This document shows, one piece after another, positions 8,164 to 17,684 of a stretch of DNA of 64,000 nt (positions are counted from its first letter, which is position 1; every line of letters begins with the position of its first letter). Source of the stretch: Ensifer aridi (GTDB lineage: Bacteria; Pseudomonadota; Alphaproteobacteria; Rhizobiales; Rhizobiaceae); NCBI RefSeq assembly GCF_002078505.1, contig NZ_LUAV01000035.1, positions 248,001-312,000 of the forward strand. The letters run 5' to 3'. Made by a program: the position numbers and the translations under genes. The notes under the pieces are model-generated. The model made no database searches and had not been told where the DNA came from. It saw nothing but the letters and a program-made list of their open reading frames with translations.

Positions 8164-9462
8164 TCAGCGCTGCTGCACCTGGGGGACATAATCGCGCGCC
8201 ATCTCGACCGAGGCAGGGCGCCCGGCGAGGAAGAGCTCCCCGACGCGCGGCGCAGTCCTGGCAATGACCTTGCCCGCCTTTATGACGAACAGGCGATTCG
8301 GCTTCAGCCTCAACGCCTCGGTGACGTCGGCCGCCTGCAGCACGACCAGATCTGCCTTGCAGCCAATGCCAAGACCGTAGCCTTCGAGCCCCATGGTCTT
8401 CGCTGAATTGACGGTGATCGCGTCGAAGATCTTGCGCTTGTCCTCGATGCCGGCCATCTGCGCGACATGGATTGCCATATGGGCGACCTCCAGCATGTCA
8501 CCCGAGCCCATCGAGTACCAGGGGTCCATGACGCAGTCATGCCCGAAGGAGACGTTGAGGCCGGCCGCCATGAGCTCCCGAACCCGCGTCATGCCGCGCC
8601 GCTTCGGATAGGTGTCATGCCGGCCCTGCAGCATGATGTTGATCAGCGGATTGGGGATCACGTTGATCTCCGCCTCAGCCATCAGCGGGATGAGCTTCGA
8701 GACGTAGTAATTATCCATGGAATGCATAGAGGTGAGATGCGAACCTGCCACGCGTCCCTTGAGGCCGAAACGTACCGTCTGGGCCGCCAGTGTTTCGATG
8801 TGGCGCGACATCGGATCGTCGGTTTCGTCACAGTGCATGTCGACCGGCAGGCCACGGTCGGCGGCGATCCGGCACAGCGCCTCGACTGAGCGGGCGCCGT
8901 CTTCCATCGTCCGCTCGAAATGCGGAATACCGCCGACGATGCCGACGCCCATGTCGAGCGCGCGCTCGAGCGAGGCGACGCCGTCGGGTGCGCGGTAATA
9001 GCCGTCCTGGGGGAAGGCGACGAGCTGCAACTCGATGTAGGGAGCGACCTTTTCCTTGACCTCGAGCAGCGCTTCGGCCGTCACCAGCTGCGGATCGGAG
9101 GTGTCCACATGGCTGCGAATGTAGAGAAGCCCCTGGGTGACGGCGAGGTCGCAATAGCGCAGGGCCCGTTCGATGAGGGCTTCCTTCGTCAAGAGCGGGC
9201 GCAACTCGCCCCAGAGCGCGATACCCTCAAGCAGCGTCCCGGAGACGTTCATCCGCGGCATACCGAGCGATAGCGTTGCGTCCATATGGAAATGCGGATC
9301 GCAGAAGGGCGGGCTGACGAGCCGGCCGGTCGCGTCGACCGTCTCGCCGGCGGTCGCGGCGATGGATTTCTCGATTGCTGCGATCTTGCCGCCGGCAATG
9401 CCGATATCGAAGCCCTCGCGGCCGTCCGGAAGATTCGCATTGCGGATGATCAGGTCGAACAT
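8164..9462 (-). CDS. Cytosine-deaminase-like amidohydrolase
   Basis: 432 residues, amidohydrolase superfamily. The first metal motif is in FCDPHFHMDATLSLG (HxH), then SHVDTSD, the DMHCDETDDP His, SHLTSMHSMDN, and the FGHDCVMDPWYSMGSGDML Asp motif. This arrangement resembles CodA cytosine deaminase and AtzC (N-isopropylammelide hydrolase): hydrolytic removal of an amino group from a pyrimidine or triazine ring. It is the last gene of the BMP importer operon (24 bp from the permease gene), so it probably acts on the imported heterocycle or a product of the operon's amidase. The exact substrate is unknown. Confidence 0.85.
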   Translation of the reverse strand: MFDLIIRNANLPDGREGFDIGIAGGKIAAIEKSIAATAGETVDATGRLVSPPFCDPHFHMDATLSLGMPRMNVSGTLLEGIALWGELRPLLTKEALIERALRYCDLAVTQGLLYIRSHVDTSDPQLVTAEALLEVKEKVAPYIELQLVAFPQDGYYRAPDGVASLERALDMGVGIVGGIPHFERTMEDGARSVEALCRIAADRGLPVDMHCDETDDPMSRHIETLAAQTVRFGLKGRVAGSHLTSMHSMDNYYVSKLIPLMAEAEINVIPNPLINIMLQGRHDTYPKRRGMTRVRELMAAGLNVSFGHDCVMDPWYSMGSGDMLEVAHMAIHVAQMAGIEDKRKIFDAITVNSAKTMGLEGYGLGIGCKADLVVLQAADVTEALRLKPNRLFVIKAGKVIARTAPRVGELFLAGRPASVEMARDYVPQVQQR

Positions 9463-9486
9463 GGGTGAGGCTCTCCGGGTTTTCGC

Positions 9487-10431
9487 TCAGCGCTCGCCGC
9501 GCCGGTAGGGTTGCATCAGGGCCTGCGGGACGCGGGCGCGCCGGGCCATCAGTGCCAGCGCCGCGATCGATAATAGATAGGGGATCATGAGGAAGATCTG
9601 GTAGGGGACAACTCCGTTCAGCACCGTCTGCAGGCGAAGTTGAAAGCCGTCGAACAACGCGAACAGCAACGCGCCGATCAGAGCGCGTCCCGGCCGCCAG
9701 GAGGCGAAAACGACGAGCGCGATGCAGATCCAGCCGCGTCCCTGCACCATCGTCGGGAAGAAGCTGTTGAAGGCCGAGAGCGTCAGGAAGGCGCCGGCGA
9801 CTCCCATCAGCGCGCTGCCGACGATGACGGCGCCGTAGCGCATCATCATCGGGTTGATCCCCTGTGACTCGGCGGCATGCGGATTTTCCCCGGCCATACG
9901 GATTGCCAGCCCAAGCGGGGTGCGGAAGAGCACGTAGCCGAGTACCAGCGCCAGCATGATTGCCACATAGGTCGGCGGCGTCTGCGTGAAGAGCGCCGGA
10001 CCGATGAAGGAGATGGAGGAAAGCGCCGGCACGACAATCGGCTGGAACGGCTCGATCGTGGGCGGCGTGCCTGCCACCGGCACCAACAGCCGGAAGACGT
10101 AATAGCTGAAGCTCGAAGCGAAAAGCGTGACGCCGAGGCCGGAAACATGCTGAGACAGACCGAGTGTGACTGTCAGCGCCGCATGCAGCAGGCCGAACAC
10201 TCCGCCGGAGAGGGCCGCGACCAGCAGGCCGGCCCACAGATCGGCACCATTATAGACGGCGAGCCAGCCGATCATCGCGCCGAAGGTCATGATGCCCTCT
10301 ATGCCGAGATTGAGGACGCCCGAGCGCTCACACAAGAGCGCGCCGAGCGTGCCGAGGATCAGCGGCGTGGCGATGCGCAGGACGGCCGCCCAGAGGCCTG
10401 CGGAAGCGAAGATGTCGATCACGGCGTTCAT
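9487..10431 (-). CDS. BMP-type (nucleoside/base) ABC importer, permease 2
   Basis: 314 residues from ATG 10431, which overlaps the preceding permease stop as ATGA; the frame is open further upstream but this start is set by the overlap. Motifs ERSGVLNLGIEGIM and GRGWICIALVVFA are typical of the second permease of BmpD/NupC-type nucleoside importers (branched-chain amino-acid permease superfamily). About nine to ten hydrophobic segments. Functions with the ATPase, first permease and substrate-binding protein encoded upstream in the same operon. Confidence 0.9.
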   Translation of the reverse strand: MNAVIDIFASAGLWAAVLRIATPLILGTLGALLCERSGVLNLGIEGIMTFGAMIGWLAVYNGADLWAGLLVAALSGGVFGLLHAALTVTLGLSQHVSGLGVTLFASSFSYYVFRLLVPVAGTPPTIEPFQPIVVPALSSISFIGPALFTQTPPTYVAIMLALVLGYVLFRTPLGLAIRMAGENPHAAESQGINPMMMRYGAVIVGSALMGVAGAFLTLSAFNSFFPTMVQGRGWICIALVVFASWRPGRALIGALLFALFDGFQLRLQTVLNGVVPYQIFLMIPYLLSIAALALMARRARVPQALMQPYRRGER

Positions 10432-11477
10432 CGGCGAATCCTGTACTGGGTGAAGAAGACACCGACCAGCATGCTGATAAGCGACAGCGCCACCGTGACA
10501 TCGGCTATATAGGAGGGAATACCCATGCTGCGGCTCATCCCGTCGGCCCCCACGAACATGGTCGCCGTGAATAGGGCGGCCAGCACCACGCCCAGCGGAT
10601 GAAGATTGGCGAGCATGGCGACAACGATGCCGGAGTAGCCGTAGCCCGGCGAAAGGTCCTTGGTCACGTAGCCTTGTACGCCCATGACCTCGAGAGCCCC
10701 GGCAAGCCCGGCGAGCCCACCCGAAATGCAGGCCACCTTCACGAGGGTCCGGCTGAGCGGTACGCCCGCGAAGACCGCCCCGGTGGCATTGAGGCCGGCT
10801 GCACGCGACTGCATGCCGAACACAGTGCGCGACTGCAGGAGGTGGACGGCGGCGGCGAGTACGAGCGCGATCACCAGGCCGATATGCAGGCGGGATCGGG
10901 CGAGAAGCTTCGGCAGGACGGCGGCGTCGGCGACCGGTTGGGATTGCGGCCAGCCGAAGGCCATCGGGTCCTTCAGCGCGCCGTCGATCAGCATGGAGAC
11001 GAAGAGCACGGCGACGAAATTGAGGAGAAGCGTGGTCACCACTTCGTCGACGGAAAAACGCAGCCGCAGCCACAGCGGCACGAGCAGCAACACAATGCCA
11101 GCCGCCGCACCCACGATTAAGAGCAACGGAATCTGCACGGCCGGGGCAAGGCCGCCGAGGAGATGCGAGCTGGCGGCGGCGACCGCGATCGCACCGAGAT
11201 AGAACTGACCCTCACCGCCGATGTTCCAAAGCCGCGCCCGGAACGCGACGGCCGCGGCGAGGCCGGTCAAAATGAGCGGGCTCGCGCGCGTCAGGGTCTC
11301 GGTCGCCGAAAGCCGTGACCCGAAAGCTCCGACGAGAATGCGCCAATAGGCTTCCATGACGGGCGCGCCGGCAACGGCGATGAGGACGCCCGCCAGCGCC
11401 AGCGCACAGAGAACCGCAAGGACGGGCGTCGCGATAACCAGTGCGACCGAACGATGTTCGCGTCGTTCAAAGCGCAT
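10428..11477 (-). CDS. BMP-type (nucleoside/base) ABC importer, permease 1
   Basis: 349 residues with multiple membrane segments. Motifs FRARLWNIGGEGQFYLGA and GYGYSGIVVAMLANLHPLG are characteristic of the first permease of purine-nucleoside-type importers. Its start overlaps the end of the ATPase gene by 11 bp, and its stop overlaps the next permease by 4 bp, so the proteins are translationally coupled. Confidence 0.9.
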   Translation of the reverse strand: MRFERREHRSVALVIATPVLAVLCALALAGVLIAVAGAPVMEAYWRILVGAFGSRLSATETLTRASPLILTGLAAAVAFRARLWNIGGEGQFYLGAIAVAAASSHLLGGLAPAVQIPLLLIVGAAAGIVLLLVPLWLRLRFSVDEVVTTLLLNFVAVLFVSMLIDGALKDPMAFGWPQSQPVADAAVLPKLLARSRLHIGLVIALVLAAAVHLLQSRTVFGMQSRAAGLNATGAVFAGVPLSRTLVKVACISGGLAGLAGALEVMGVQGYVTKDLSPGYGYSGIVVAMLANLHPLGVVLAALFTATMFVGADGMSRSMGIPSYIADVTVALSLISMLVGVFFTQYRIRR

Positions 11478-12993
11478 GGGAAATCTCGTGCTCCTCGTTC
11501 CATTCGCCGGCCATCATCAGGCCGAGTTTCGTGGCGTTGACCTTGTCCGCCGCGACTGCAGGCGAAAGCCGGCCGTTGACGATGGCCTGAATGCGGTCGG
11601 CGAGCGCCATGACTTCCTCGAGGTCCTCGGAGACCAAGAGCACCGCGGTCCCGTCGCGTCTCGCTTGGAGCAGGCGCTCGTGCACCGCGGCGACCGCTCC
11701 CTCGTCGAGACCCCGCGCCGGCTGCGCCGCGAGCAGGATGCGCGGGCGGTCGATCAAATTGCGGCCGAGGATGAGTTTCTGCATGTTGCCGCCCGAAAGC
11801 AGGCGGGTGCGCGTCGCAGGCCTGCCTCCGCGCACGTCGAAGGCATCGATGATCTTGCGGGCGAATGCCTGGCCTGCCGACCGGTCGACGAGACCATGGC
11901 GCGAAAATCGTGGAAGGCGCTCGAGAACCGCGTTCTCCCATATGGCCATTTCGCCGATCGCGCCTTCGTTGTTGCGGTCTTCCGGAATGCGGCCGATCCC
12001 TGCCTGGACTGCGCCTTCCACCGACAGGTCGCCGACAGGCTCGCCGAACAATACGATGTCGCCCTTGTCGCGCCGGACCGTACCTGACAGCAGATGCGCC
12101 AGCGTCGCCTGGCCGTTGCCGGATACGCCAATGATGCCGAGGATCTCGCCGGCGCGGAGGCTGAGATCGATCGATTTCAACCGCTCCACTCCGTCGATAC
12201 TGACGCTGACGCCGGTGACCTTTAGCGCGACTTCCCCGGGCGTCGACGGCTCGCGCACCGGCCGGGCGACCTTGCGGCCGATCATCAGTTCGGCAAGCTC
12301 GGCCTTGTTCGTCTCCTTCGCCGGACGCTCGGCGACCTTGCGGCCGCCGCGCAACACGATGATCCTGTCGGCGGCGGCCATGACCTCGTCGAGCTTGTGC
12401 GAGATGAAGATCAACGAAAGGCCCTCGCGCGCCATGTCCTTCAGCGTGCGGAAAAGCCGCTCGGCCTCCAGATTGGTCAGCACCGCCGTCGGCTCGTCGA
12501 GCACCAGGATGCGCGCATCATTGTAGAGTGCCTTCAGGATCTCGACGCGTTGCTGTTCGCCAACCGAGAGGTCGCCAAGGCGCGCATCCGGGTCCACGAT
12601 CAGGCCGAACCGCGTGCTGATGTCCTCAAGCTTCTGTCGCGCCGCATCCGTATCGGATCGAAGCCGCCAAAGGCTCTCTGTACCGGCCATGACGTTTTCC
12701 AGTACCGTCAGGTTGGCGGCGAGCGAGAAGTGCTGGTGAACCATGCCGATGCCAGCGCGGATCGCCGAGCGCGGCTTGCCGGGTGGCAATTCCTGTCCAT
12801 CGATCAGCACTTTGCCACTGTCCGGCACGTAATGGCCGAACAGGATGCTCATCAGTGTGGTTTTGCCGGCGCCGTTTTCCCCGAGGAGGGCGACGATCTC
12901 ACCCCTTCCAAGGCTCAGCGAGATGTTGTCATTGGCCAGATTGTCACCGAAGCGCTTGCTGACGCCTGAGATGTCGAGAACGGCGTTGGTCAT
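11467..12993 (-). CDS. BMP-type ABC importer, double ATP-binding protein
   Basis: 508 residues with two ABC cassettes in tandem, as in NupA/BmpC and RbsA-like proteins. First cassette: Walker A GENGAGKTT, signature LSVGEQQRVE, Walker B ILVLDEPTAVL. The second has a degenerate Walker A (GVSGNGQAT) and signature LLSGGNMQKLILGRN. One site is therefore likely the main hydrolytic site, which is usual in this class. The gene overlaps the amidase stop (ATGA) and the permease start. Confidence 0.9.
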   Translation of the reverse strand: MTNAVLDISGVSKRFGDNLANDNISLSLGRGEIVALLGENGAGKTTLMSILFGHYVPDSGKVLIDGQELPPGKPRSAIRAGIGMVHQHFSLAANLTVLENVMAGTESLWRLRSDTDAARQKLEDISTRFGLIVDPDARLGDLSVGEQQRVEILKALYNDARILVLDEPTAVLTNLEAERLFRTLKDMAREGLSLIFISHKLDEVMAAADRIIVLRGGRKVAERPAKETNKAELAELMIGRKVARPVREPSTPGEVALKVTGVSVSIDGVERLKSIDLSLRAGEILGIIGVSGNGQATLAHLLSGTVRRDKGDIVLFGEPVGDLSVEGAVQAGIGRIPEDRNNEGAIGEMAIWENAVLERLPRFSRHGLVDRSAGQAFARKIIDAFDVRGGRPATRTRLLSGGNMQKLILGRNLIDRPRILLAAQPARGLDEGAVAAVHERLLQARRDGTAVLLVSEDLEEVMALADRIQAIVNGRLSPAVAADKVNATKLGLMMAGEWNEEHEISHAL

Positions 12994-14405
12994 TGCGTAA
13001 GTCCCGCGACGGCAAAGCGATGCTGCCAGCGGCCTTGCCTTTCGAGACGTGCCGCAAGGCAGAGGAGGAGGCGATCATTCCCCATCGGCGCCATGATCTG
13101 CACCGGCAGCGGCAATCCATCGCGATCCACGCCGAAGGGAAGCGTGAGCGCCGGAAAACCGGTGACGTTGGCGAGCGCGGCGAGCGGCGCAAAGGCCGTC
13201 ATGCGCCGAATCTGGAGGTCGATGTCGTCGTGATCGAAGGGGAAGGCGCCGATCGGCAGGGGTGCCGACGCAAGCATCGGAGTCAAGATGCAGTCCACCT
13301 GGTCGAAGAGGCACCAGATCGCATGGCTTGCATGGACGGCGGCCTCGAGCGTGGCCCAAAGGGCGGTCGCCTCGAGCTGCGATCCATGGCTGAAAAAAGC
13401 TTGCGTCAGCCGTTCGGCACGCCCGGCATCGAGACCAGCGGAGCCGAAGAAATTGGCGAGATTGACGGCGATGATGTCGCGCAGCGTCTGGCCGCTCGCG
13501 CCGACGGCTGCGGCAAAGGCGCCCCAATGCATCGTGACGATGCTGTGGCCTTCAGCCTCGAGCGCGCAGGCAGCCGCTTCGACGGCCTCGCTGCGTGCCG
13601 GGTCGGTCGGGTAGCCCTCGCCGGTCTCGGCGAGAAGGCCGATGCGCAGGGGGCCGGGCAGGGCGGGCGAAAGCGATGGATCGGCAAACGGTCCCCGGGC
13701 GTGCCCGGCCGCTGCATCGAAGATTTCTGCAAGATCACGGGCGGAGCGGCATAGCGCTAGTTCGCTGGCAATGCCGCCGAGATGATTGCCGAAGAACGGC
13801 CCCGCCGGTATGGCGCCGCGAGTGGCCTTGAGACCGAAGAGGCCGCAGCAGGCCGCGGGCACGCGGATCGATCCGCCGGCATCGGTCGCATGGGCGATCG
13901 CCACGATGCCAGCCGCAACGGCGGCCGCGGCCCCGCCGGAGGAACCGCCAGGCGTCCGGGCGGCATCAAGGGGATTGCGGCAGACGGGGCCTATCGCTGG
14001 CTCGCTTGCCAGCGCCAAGCCCATTTCCGGAACCGTGGTCAGCCCGAAGAAGGAAAGACCGGCGACACGAAACCGGGCCGCCAGTTCGCTTTCATCCGCC
14101 ACGTTAGGACTGCGATCGAGCAGGTTCGAGCCGGCGGCAACCGGAAGCCCGGCGAAGGGACCGCCGAGGTCCTTGGCGAGGCTCGGAACACCGAGAAACG
14201 GCGCGATTTGCCTGCCGTTAGGCGCCCGGCGCAGGCGGATGTCGGCATCTTCCGCCGCCGCCCGTCCGAGCGTTGGGTCGAGATGGACGATCGCGCCTAT
14301 TTCTGTCCACCGGCCGGCCGCAGCCAGGGACGCTTCCATGGCTTCGCAAGCGGTGAGGCGGCCCTCTCGGATCGCCTCTGCCAGAGAGGTTGCATCGCCG
14401 GCCAT
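12990..14405 (-). CDS. Amidase-signature family amidase
   Basis: 471 residues from ATG 14405; an in-frame TTG at 14411 would add two residues. It has the Ser-cisSer-Lys amidase signature: Lys in GVPSLAKDLGGPFAG, the glycine/serine block RTPGGSSGGAAAAVAAG, and nucleophile region HATDAGGSIRVPAACCGLFG. The family hydrolyses amide bonds of small molecules. It lies between the substrate-binding-protein and ATPase genes of the importer operon (11 bp after the former, ATGA overlap with the latter), so it probably deamidates or opens the imported compound before the cytosine-deaminase-like enzyme acts. GatA is less likely because GatB/GatC are absent. Confidence 0.87.
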   Translation of the reverse strand: MAGDATSLAEAIREGRLTACEAMEASLAAAGRWTEIGAIVHLDPTLGRAAAEDADIRLRRAPNGRQIAPFLGVPSLAKDLGGPFAGLPVAAGSNLLDRSPNVADESELAARFRVAGLSFFGLTTVPEMGLALASEPAIGPVCRNPLDAARTPGGSSGGAAAAVAAGIVAIAHATDAGGSIRVPAACCGLFGLKATRGAIPAGPFFGNHLGGIASELALCRSARDLAEIFDAAAGHARGPFADPSLSPALPGPLRIGLLAETGEGYPTDPARSEAVEAAACALEAEGHSIVTMHWGAFAAAVGASGQTLRDIIAVNLANFFGSAGLDAGRAERLTQAFFSHGSQLEATALWATLEAAVHASHAIWCLFDQVDCILTPMLASAPLPIGAFPFDHDDIDLQIRRMTAFAPLAALANVTGFPALTLPFGVDRDGLPLPVQIMAPMGNDRLLLCLAARLERQGRWQHRFAVAGLTQ

Positions 14406-14416
14406 CGTCAAGCCGG

Positions 14417-15403
14417 TTACTTCGGCTCGTCCGTGATGCGCGGAACCTCGAAGGCGCCGGACTTGATCTCGGCACGCTTGGCTTCCATGGCCGTTTCGGC
14501 CTCCGCCGGGGCTACGCCCTTCACATAGGCCACGTCACTGCCGCCTTCCTTGAGCAGGCCGAAGGCGGTGTAGTCCTTGCCGACCGGCTTGCCGGCGGCC
14601 ACGTCAGCGATCGCGGCGCTGAGGATTGGGCGGAAGCCCCACAGGGCATTGGCAAAGACCGTATCGGGATAGCGCGGCGTGTAGTCGATCAGCGAGCCCA
14701 CGGACTTGATGTTGCGTTCCTTGGCCGCGTCAGCCGTGCCGATGCGCTCGCCGAAGAGGATGTCGGCGCCGGCGTCAATCTGGGCGAGTCCCGCTTCGCG
14801 CGCCTTCGGGGGGTCGAAGAAGGTGCCGATGAACGTGACGAGGTGCTTGGCGTCCGGGTTGACGGCCTTCACGCCTGCGGCGAAGGCATTGATCAGCATG
14901 TTGACTTCTGGGATGGGCATGGCGCCGACGGAGCCGACGACGTTCGACTTCGTCATCTTGCCGGCGAGCATGCCCGCCAGATAGGCGCCGTCATGGTTCC
15001 AGGTACCGAAAACGCCGAAGTTGTCGCCGGATTCCTTGCCGCTCGAACCGAGGACGAAGGCGGTCTCCGGATAGTCGACGGCCACTTCGCGGGCCTGTTT
15101 CTCGACGGCATAGGCTTCACCGATGATGAGTTTTGCGCCCTGTTCGGCGTATTCGCGCATCGCGCGGGGATAGTCGGTCCCCGAAACGCCTTCGGAGAAG
15201 ACATATTCGATCACGCCTTCGGCGGCCGCATCCTGCAGCGCCTTGTGCAAGACTGAGTTCCAGGCGTTCTCGACCGGGGAGGCGTGGATACCGGCGACCT
15301 TTATCGGCGCGCTGGCGCGGACGGCCGGCGCGAAAGCGCTCACGCCAAGCGCCAGGCCCGACGCAAGCACATTGCGCCGGCTCATCATCAGATCTCTCGT
15401 CAT
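14417..15403 (-). CDS. BMP-family substrate-binding protein (importer 1)
   Basis: 328 residues. A twin-arginine-like or lipoprotein-type leader (MSRRNVLASGLALGVSAFA) is followed by the Bmp/Med fold: IKVAGIHASPVENAWNSVLH, GTWNHDGAYLAGMLAGKM and VGAMPIPEVNMLINAFAAG. These periplasmic proteins bind nucleosides or purine/pyrimidine-like ligands for ABC uptake. First gene of the operon, preceded by a -35-like TTGACA and a palindrome at 15423-15434. Confidence 0.9.
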   Translation of the reverse strand: MTRDLMMSRRNVLASGLALGVSAFAPAVRASAPIKVAGIHASPVENAWNSVLHKALQDAAAEGVIEYVFSEGVSGTDYPRAMREYAEQGAKLIIGEAYAVEKQAREVAVDYPETAFVLGSSGKESGDNFGVFGTWNHDGAYLAGMLAGKMTKSNVVGSVGAMPIPEVNMLINAFAAGVKAVNPDAKHLVTFIGTFFDPPKAREAGLAQIDAGADILFGERIGTADAAKERNIKSVGSLIDYTPRYPDTVFANALWGFRPILSAAIADVAAGKPVGKDYTAFGLLKEGGSDVAYVKGVAPAEAETAMEAKRAEIKSGAFEVPRITDEPK

Positions 15404-15422
15404 GGATGCTGTTCCCCTTTTT

Positions 15423-15434
15423 TACCAATTGGTA
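15423..15434. promoter_or_regulatory. Palindromic operator-like site and promoter of importer operon 1
   Basis: TACCAATTGGTA is a perfect 12-bp palindrome 20 bp upstream of the first gene's start codon (15403). On the minus strand TTGACA (15464-15459) is a good -35 match, and an A/T-rich -10 candidate falls near 15441-15436. The palindrome would then lie at about the transcription start, fitting repression by a GntR- or TetR-type protein. No regulator gene lies beside it. Confidence 0.55.
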
Positions 15435-15675
15435 GAATTTTTATTGTGTCTAAAGTTTTGTCAAGCGGCGCGACTGAGTAAAAATGCGGCAACGAGCGAC
15501 GTGTCTCTGCATCTGGCGGAATTGCGATGTCGATACTCTTGCCTCTTCGGTCGTCAGCGCCGGCTTGAGGATATTGTAAGTGAGCGAGACGGAAATGTCA
15601 TTTGAGGAGCCACTTCCGTCATTGCCGGTGGACGCCTGCTTCTCGGAGGCGATCAGAGCTCGCCTAACGTCACCG

Positions 15676-16587
15676 CTAGCGTTCGAACGGTTCGCCGAGC
15701 GATGCGATGCCGTTCAGCTTCAGTAGGCGCCGGTCTGCCGAAATGATGCCGAGTACGATGATCGTGACGAGATAGGGCAGGCTCGCAAGCACTTGTGACG
15801 GAACATCGAGTCCGGTCGCCTGGGCTGCGAGGCCCATGAGCGATACGGCCCCGAAGAGGCATGCCCCCAGGAAGATCCGGCCGGTGAGCCATGTCCCGAA
15901 GACGACGAGTGCAATTGCGATCCAGCCGCGCCCGGCAATCATCCCGTCGGCCCAAAGAGGCGTGTAGACAACGGCCGCATAGGCTCCGGCAAAGCCCGCC
16001 ATCGTTCCGCCAAAGGCAACGGCGGCGAAGCGTATGGCAGTGACCGAATAGCCGATGGCGTGAGCCGCTTTCGGGTTCTCGCCGGTCGCGCGGACGACGA
16101 GGCCGACCTTCGTATAGGCAAACATCACCCAGATGGCGAGGGTCGCGGCAAGGGACAGCCAGACGACGATGTCCTGAGTGAACAGGCGGCCGGCCAGCGG
16201 GATTTCCGAAAGCCATGGCAATGCAAGCTTGGGAAGCCCCTTGACCGTAAGGCTTTCATAGGTCTTGCCGAACAGCGCCGAGAGACCCTGGCCGAGGATA
16301 CCTATGGCGAGGCCTGTCGCCACCTGGTTCGCGCGAAATCCGAGCGCGACGAGAGCGAAAACGAGAGAGAGGACGGCACTGCCGAGACCTGCGGCGACGA
16401 AACTCAGGAGGTGCCCCCCGCCATGATAGACGACAATGAAGGCGAGCACTGCGCCGAACGCCATCAAGCCCTCCACGCCGAGGTTGAGAACCCCGGCTCG
16501 CTCGACGACCAGCTCTCCGAGAGCCGCAAGCAGAAACGGTGTCGCAGCCGCGAGCATTCCAGCGAGAATGAACTCGAGGGCGTTCAT
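15676..16587 (-). CDS. BMP-type ABC importer 2, permease 2
   Basis: 303 residues from ATG 16587 (ATGA overlap with the previous permease). Shows the same class motifs as the permease at 9487: VERAGVLNLGVEGLMAFGA and GRGWIAIALVVFGTW. It is the last gene of the minus-strand operon that starts at 23854. The second importer is similar in layout to the first, but sequence divergence and different enzymes suggest a different ligand. Confidence 0.9.
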   Translation of the reverse strand: MNALEFILAGMLAAATPFLLAALGELVVERAGVLNLGVEGLMAFGAVLAFIVVYHGGGHLLSFVAAGLGSAVLSLVFALVALGFRANQVATGLAIGILGQGLSALFGKTYESLTVKGLPKLALPWLSEIPLAGRLFTQDIVVWLSLAATLAIWVMFAYTKVGLVVRATGENPKAAHAIGYSVTAIRFAAVAFGGTMAGFAGAYAAVVYTPLWADGMIAGRGWIAIALVVFGTWLTGRIFLGACLFGAVSLMGLAAQATGLDVPSQVLASLPYLVTIIVLGIISADRRLLKLNGIASLGEPFER

Positions 16588-17684
16588 GGCTTGCTCCGGT
16601 AGATGGGACGGTGCCATTCGAGACGGTATCGCACGAAGGCGATTGCGATGAGATAGGCGAGCAGCAGGCTGCCCTGAAAGACGCGGACCGCGGCGATCGG
16701 CAGGTTTGCCGACACCATGGCATTATCCCCCCCAATGTAGAGGGCGGCCATGAACAGCGCGGAAGCAATGATCCCGATCGGATGCAGGCCGCCGAGATAG
16801 GCAACGATGATGGCTGCATAACCATAACCAGTCGAGATCGAGCGCTGCAACTGGCCGATGGGACCGGCAACCTCGGCTGCACCAGCGAGGCCAGCGGCAC
16901 CGCCGCCGATGAGAAGGGAAAGCCAGATTGCCCAGCCTTCGTTGAATCCGGCGTAGCCGGCGGCACGCGGCGCAAGGCCGCCAACCTGGAGCTTATAGCC
17001 GAGGAAGCTCTTCTGCATGACGAGCCATGCCGCAATCGACAGGGCGAGCGTCAGGAGAAGCGAGACGTTGACACGGGTGCCTGCGATCAGAACCGGCACC
17101 ATTGCATCATACTGGAACATCACAGACTGGGGGAAATTGAAGCCGTTGGGATCCTTCCAGGGGCCGAGGAGCAAGTAGTTGAGGAGCTGCGCGGCAACGA
17201 GGCTCAGCATCAGGGATACGAGGATTTCGTTTGCATTGAGCCTGACGCGCCAGAAGGCCGTGATAGACGCCCAAAGGGCGCCGCCGAGGACACCCAGCAA
17301 CAGCATCATCGGCCAGATCCACTGGCCTGTCGCCTGCGGAAACCAGATGGGAATGGCCGAGGCGAAAATCGCGCCCAGGATGAACTGGCCCTCGGCGCCG
17401 ATGTTGAAGACCTTCGCGCGAAAGCCGATCGCGAGCCCCTGTGCGATGAGGAGAAGGGGGCCCGTCTTCAGCAGCACCTCCGAGAAGGACGCCCAGGACA
17501 GGAACGGCTCGAAAAGCATGGCATAGACGACGGCGACGGGATCGCGGCCTATCAGGAGGTAGAGCCCGAGATTGAGAACGGTCGCCACGGCCAGGGCGAC
17601 GGGAGGCGCAAGCAGCGTCGCGGCAAGCGAGGCGCGCTCCCGGCGGACGAGAGTGGGGAGGAAGGGCGCGGAGAAAGCGCTCAT
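16584..17684 (-). CDS. BMP-type ABC importer 2, permease 1
   Basis: 366 residues from ATG 17684 (ATGA overlap with the ATPase stop); an upstream in-frame extension to 17813 lies inside the ATPase gene and is not used. FRAKVFNIGAEGQFILGAIF and GYGYAAIIVAYLGGLHPIG are the hallmark permease motifs. Multiple hydrophobic segments. Confidence 0.9.
   Translation of the reverse strand: MSAFSAPFLPTLVRRERASLAATLLAPPVALAVATVLNLGLYLLIGRDPVAVVYAMLFEPFLSWASFSEVLLKTGPLLLIAQGLAIGFRAKVFNIGAEGQFILGAIFASAIPIWFPQATGQWIWPMMLLLGVLGGALWASITAFWRVRLNANEILVSLMLSLVAAQLLNYLLLGPWKDPNGFNFPQSVMFQYDAMVPVLIAGTRVNVSLLLTLALSIAAWLVMQKSFLGYKLQVGGLAPRAAGYAGFNEGWAIWLSLLIGGGAAGLAGAAEVAGPIGQLQRSISTGYGYAAIIVAYLGGLHPIGIIASALFMAALYIGGDNAMVSANLPIAAVRVFQGSLLLAYLIAIAFVRYRLEWHRPIYRSKP

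Noticed and set aside
9487..11073. A 528-residue version of the permease
   Set aside because: The first ~214 residues lie inside the preceding permease gene in another frame and are Arg-rich nonsense; the ATGA overlap sets the true start at 10431.
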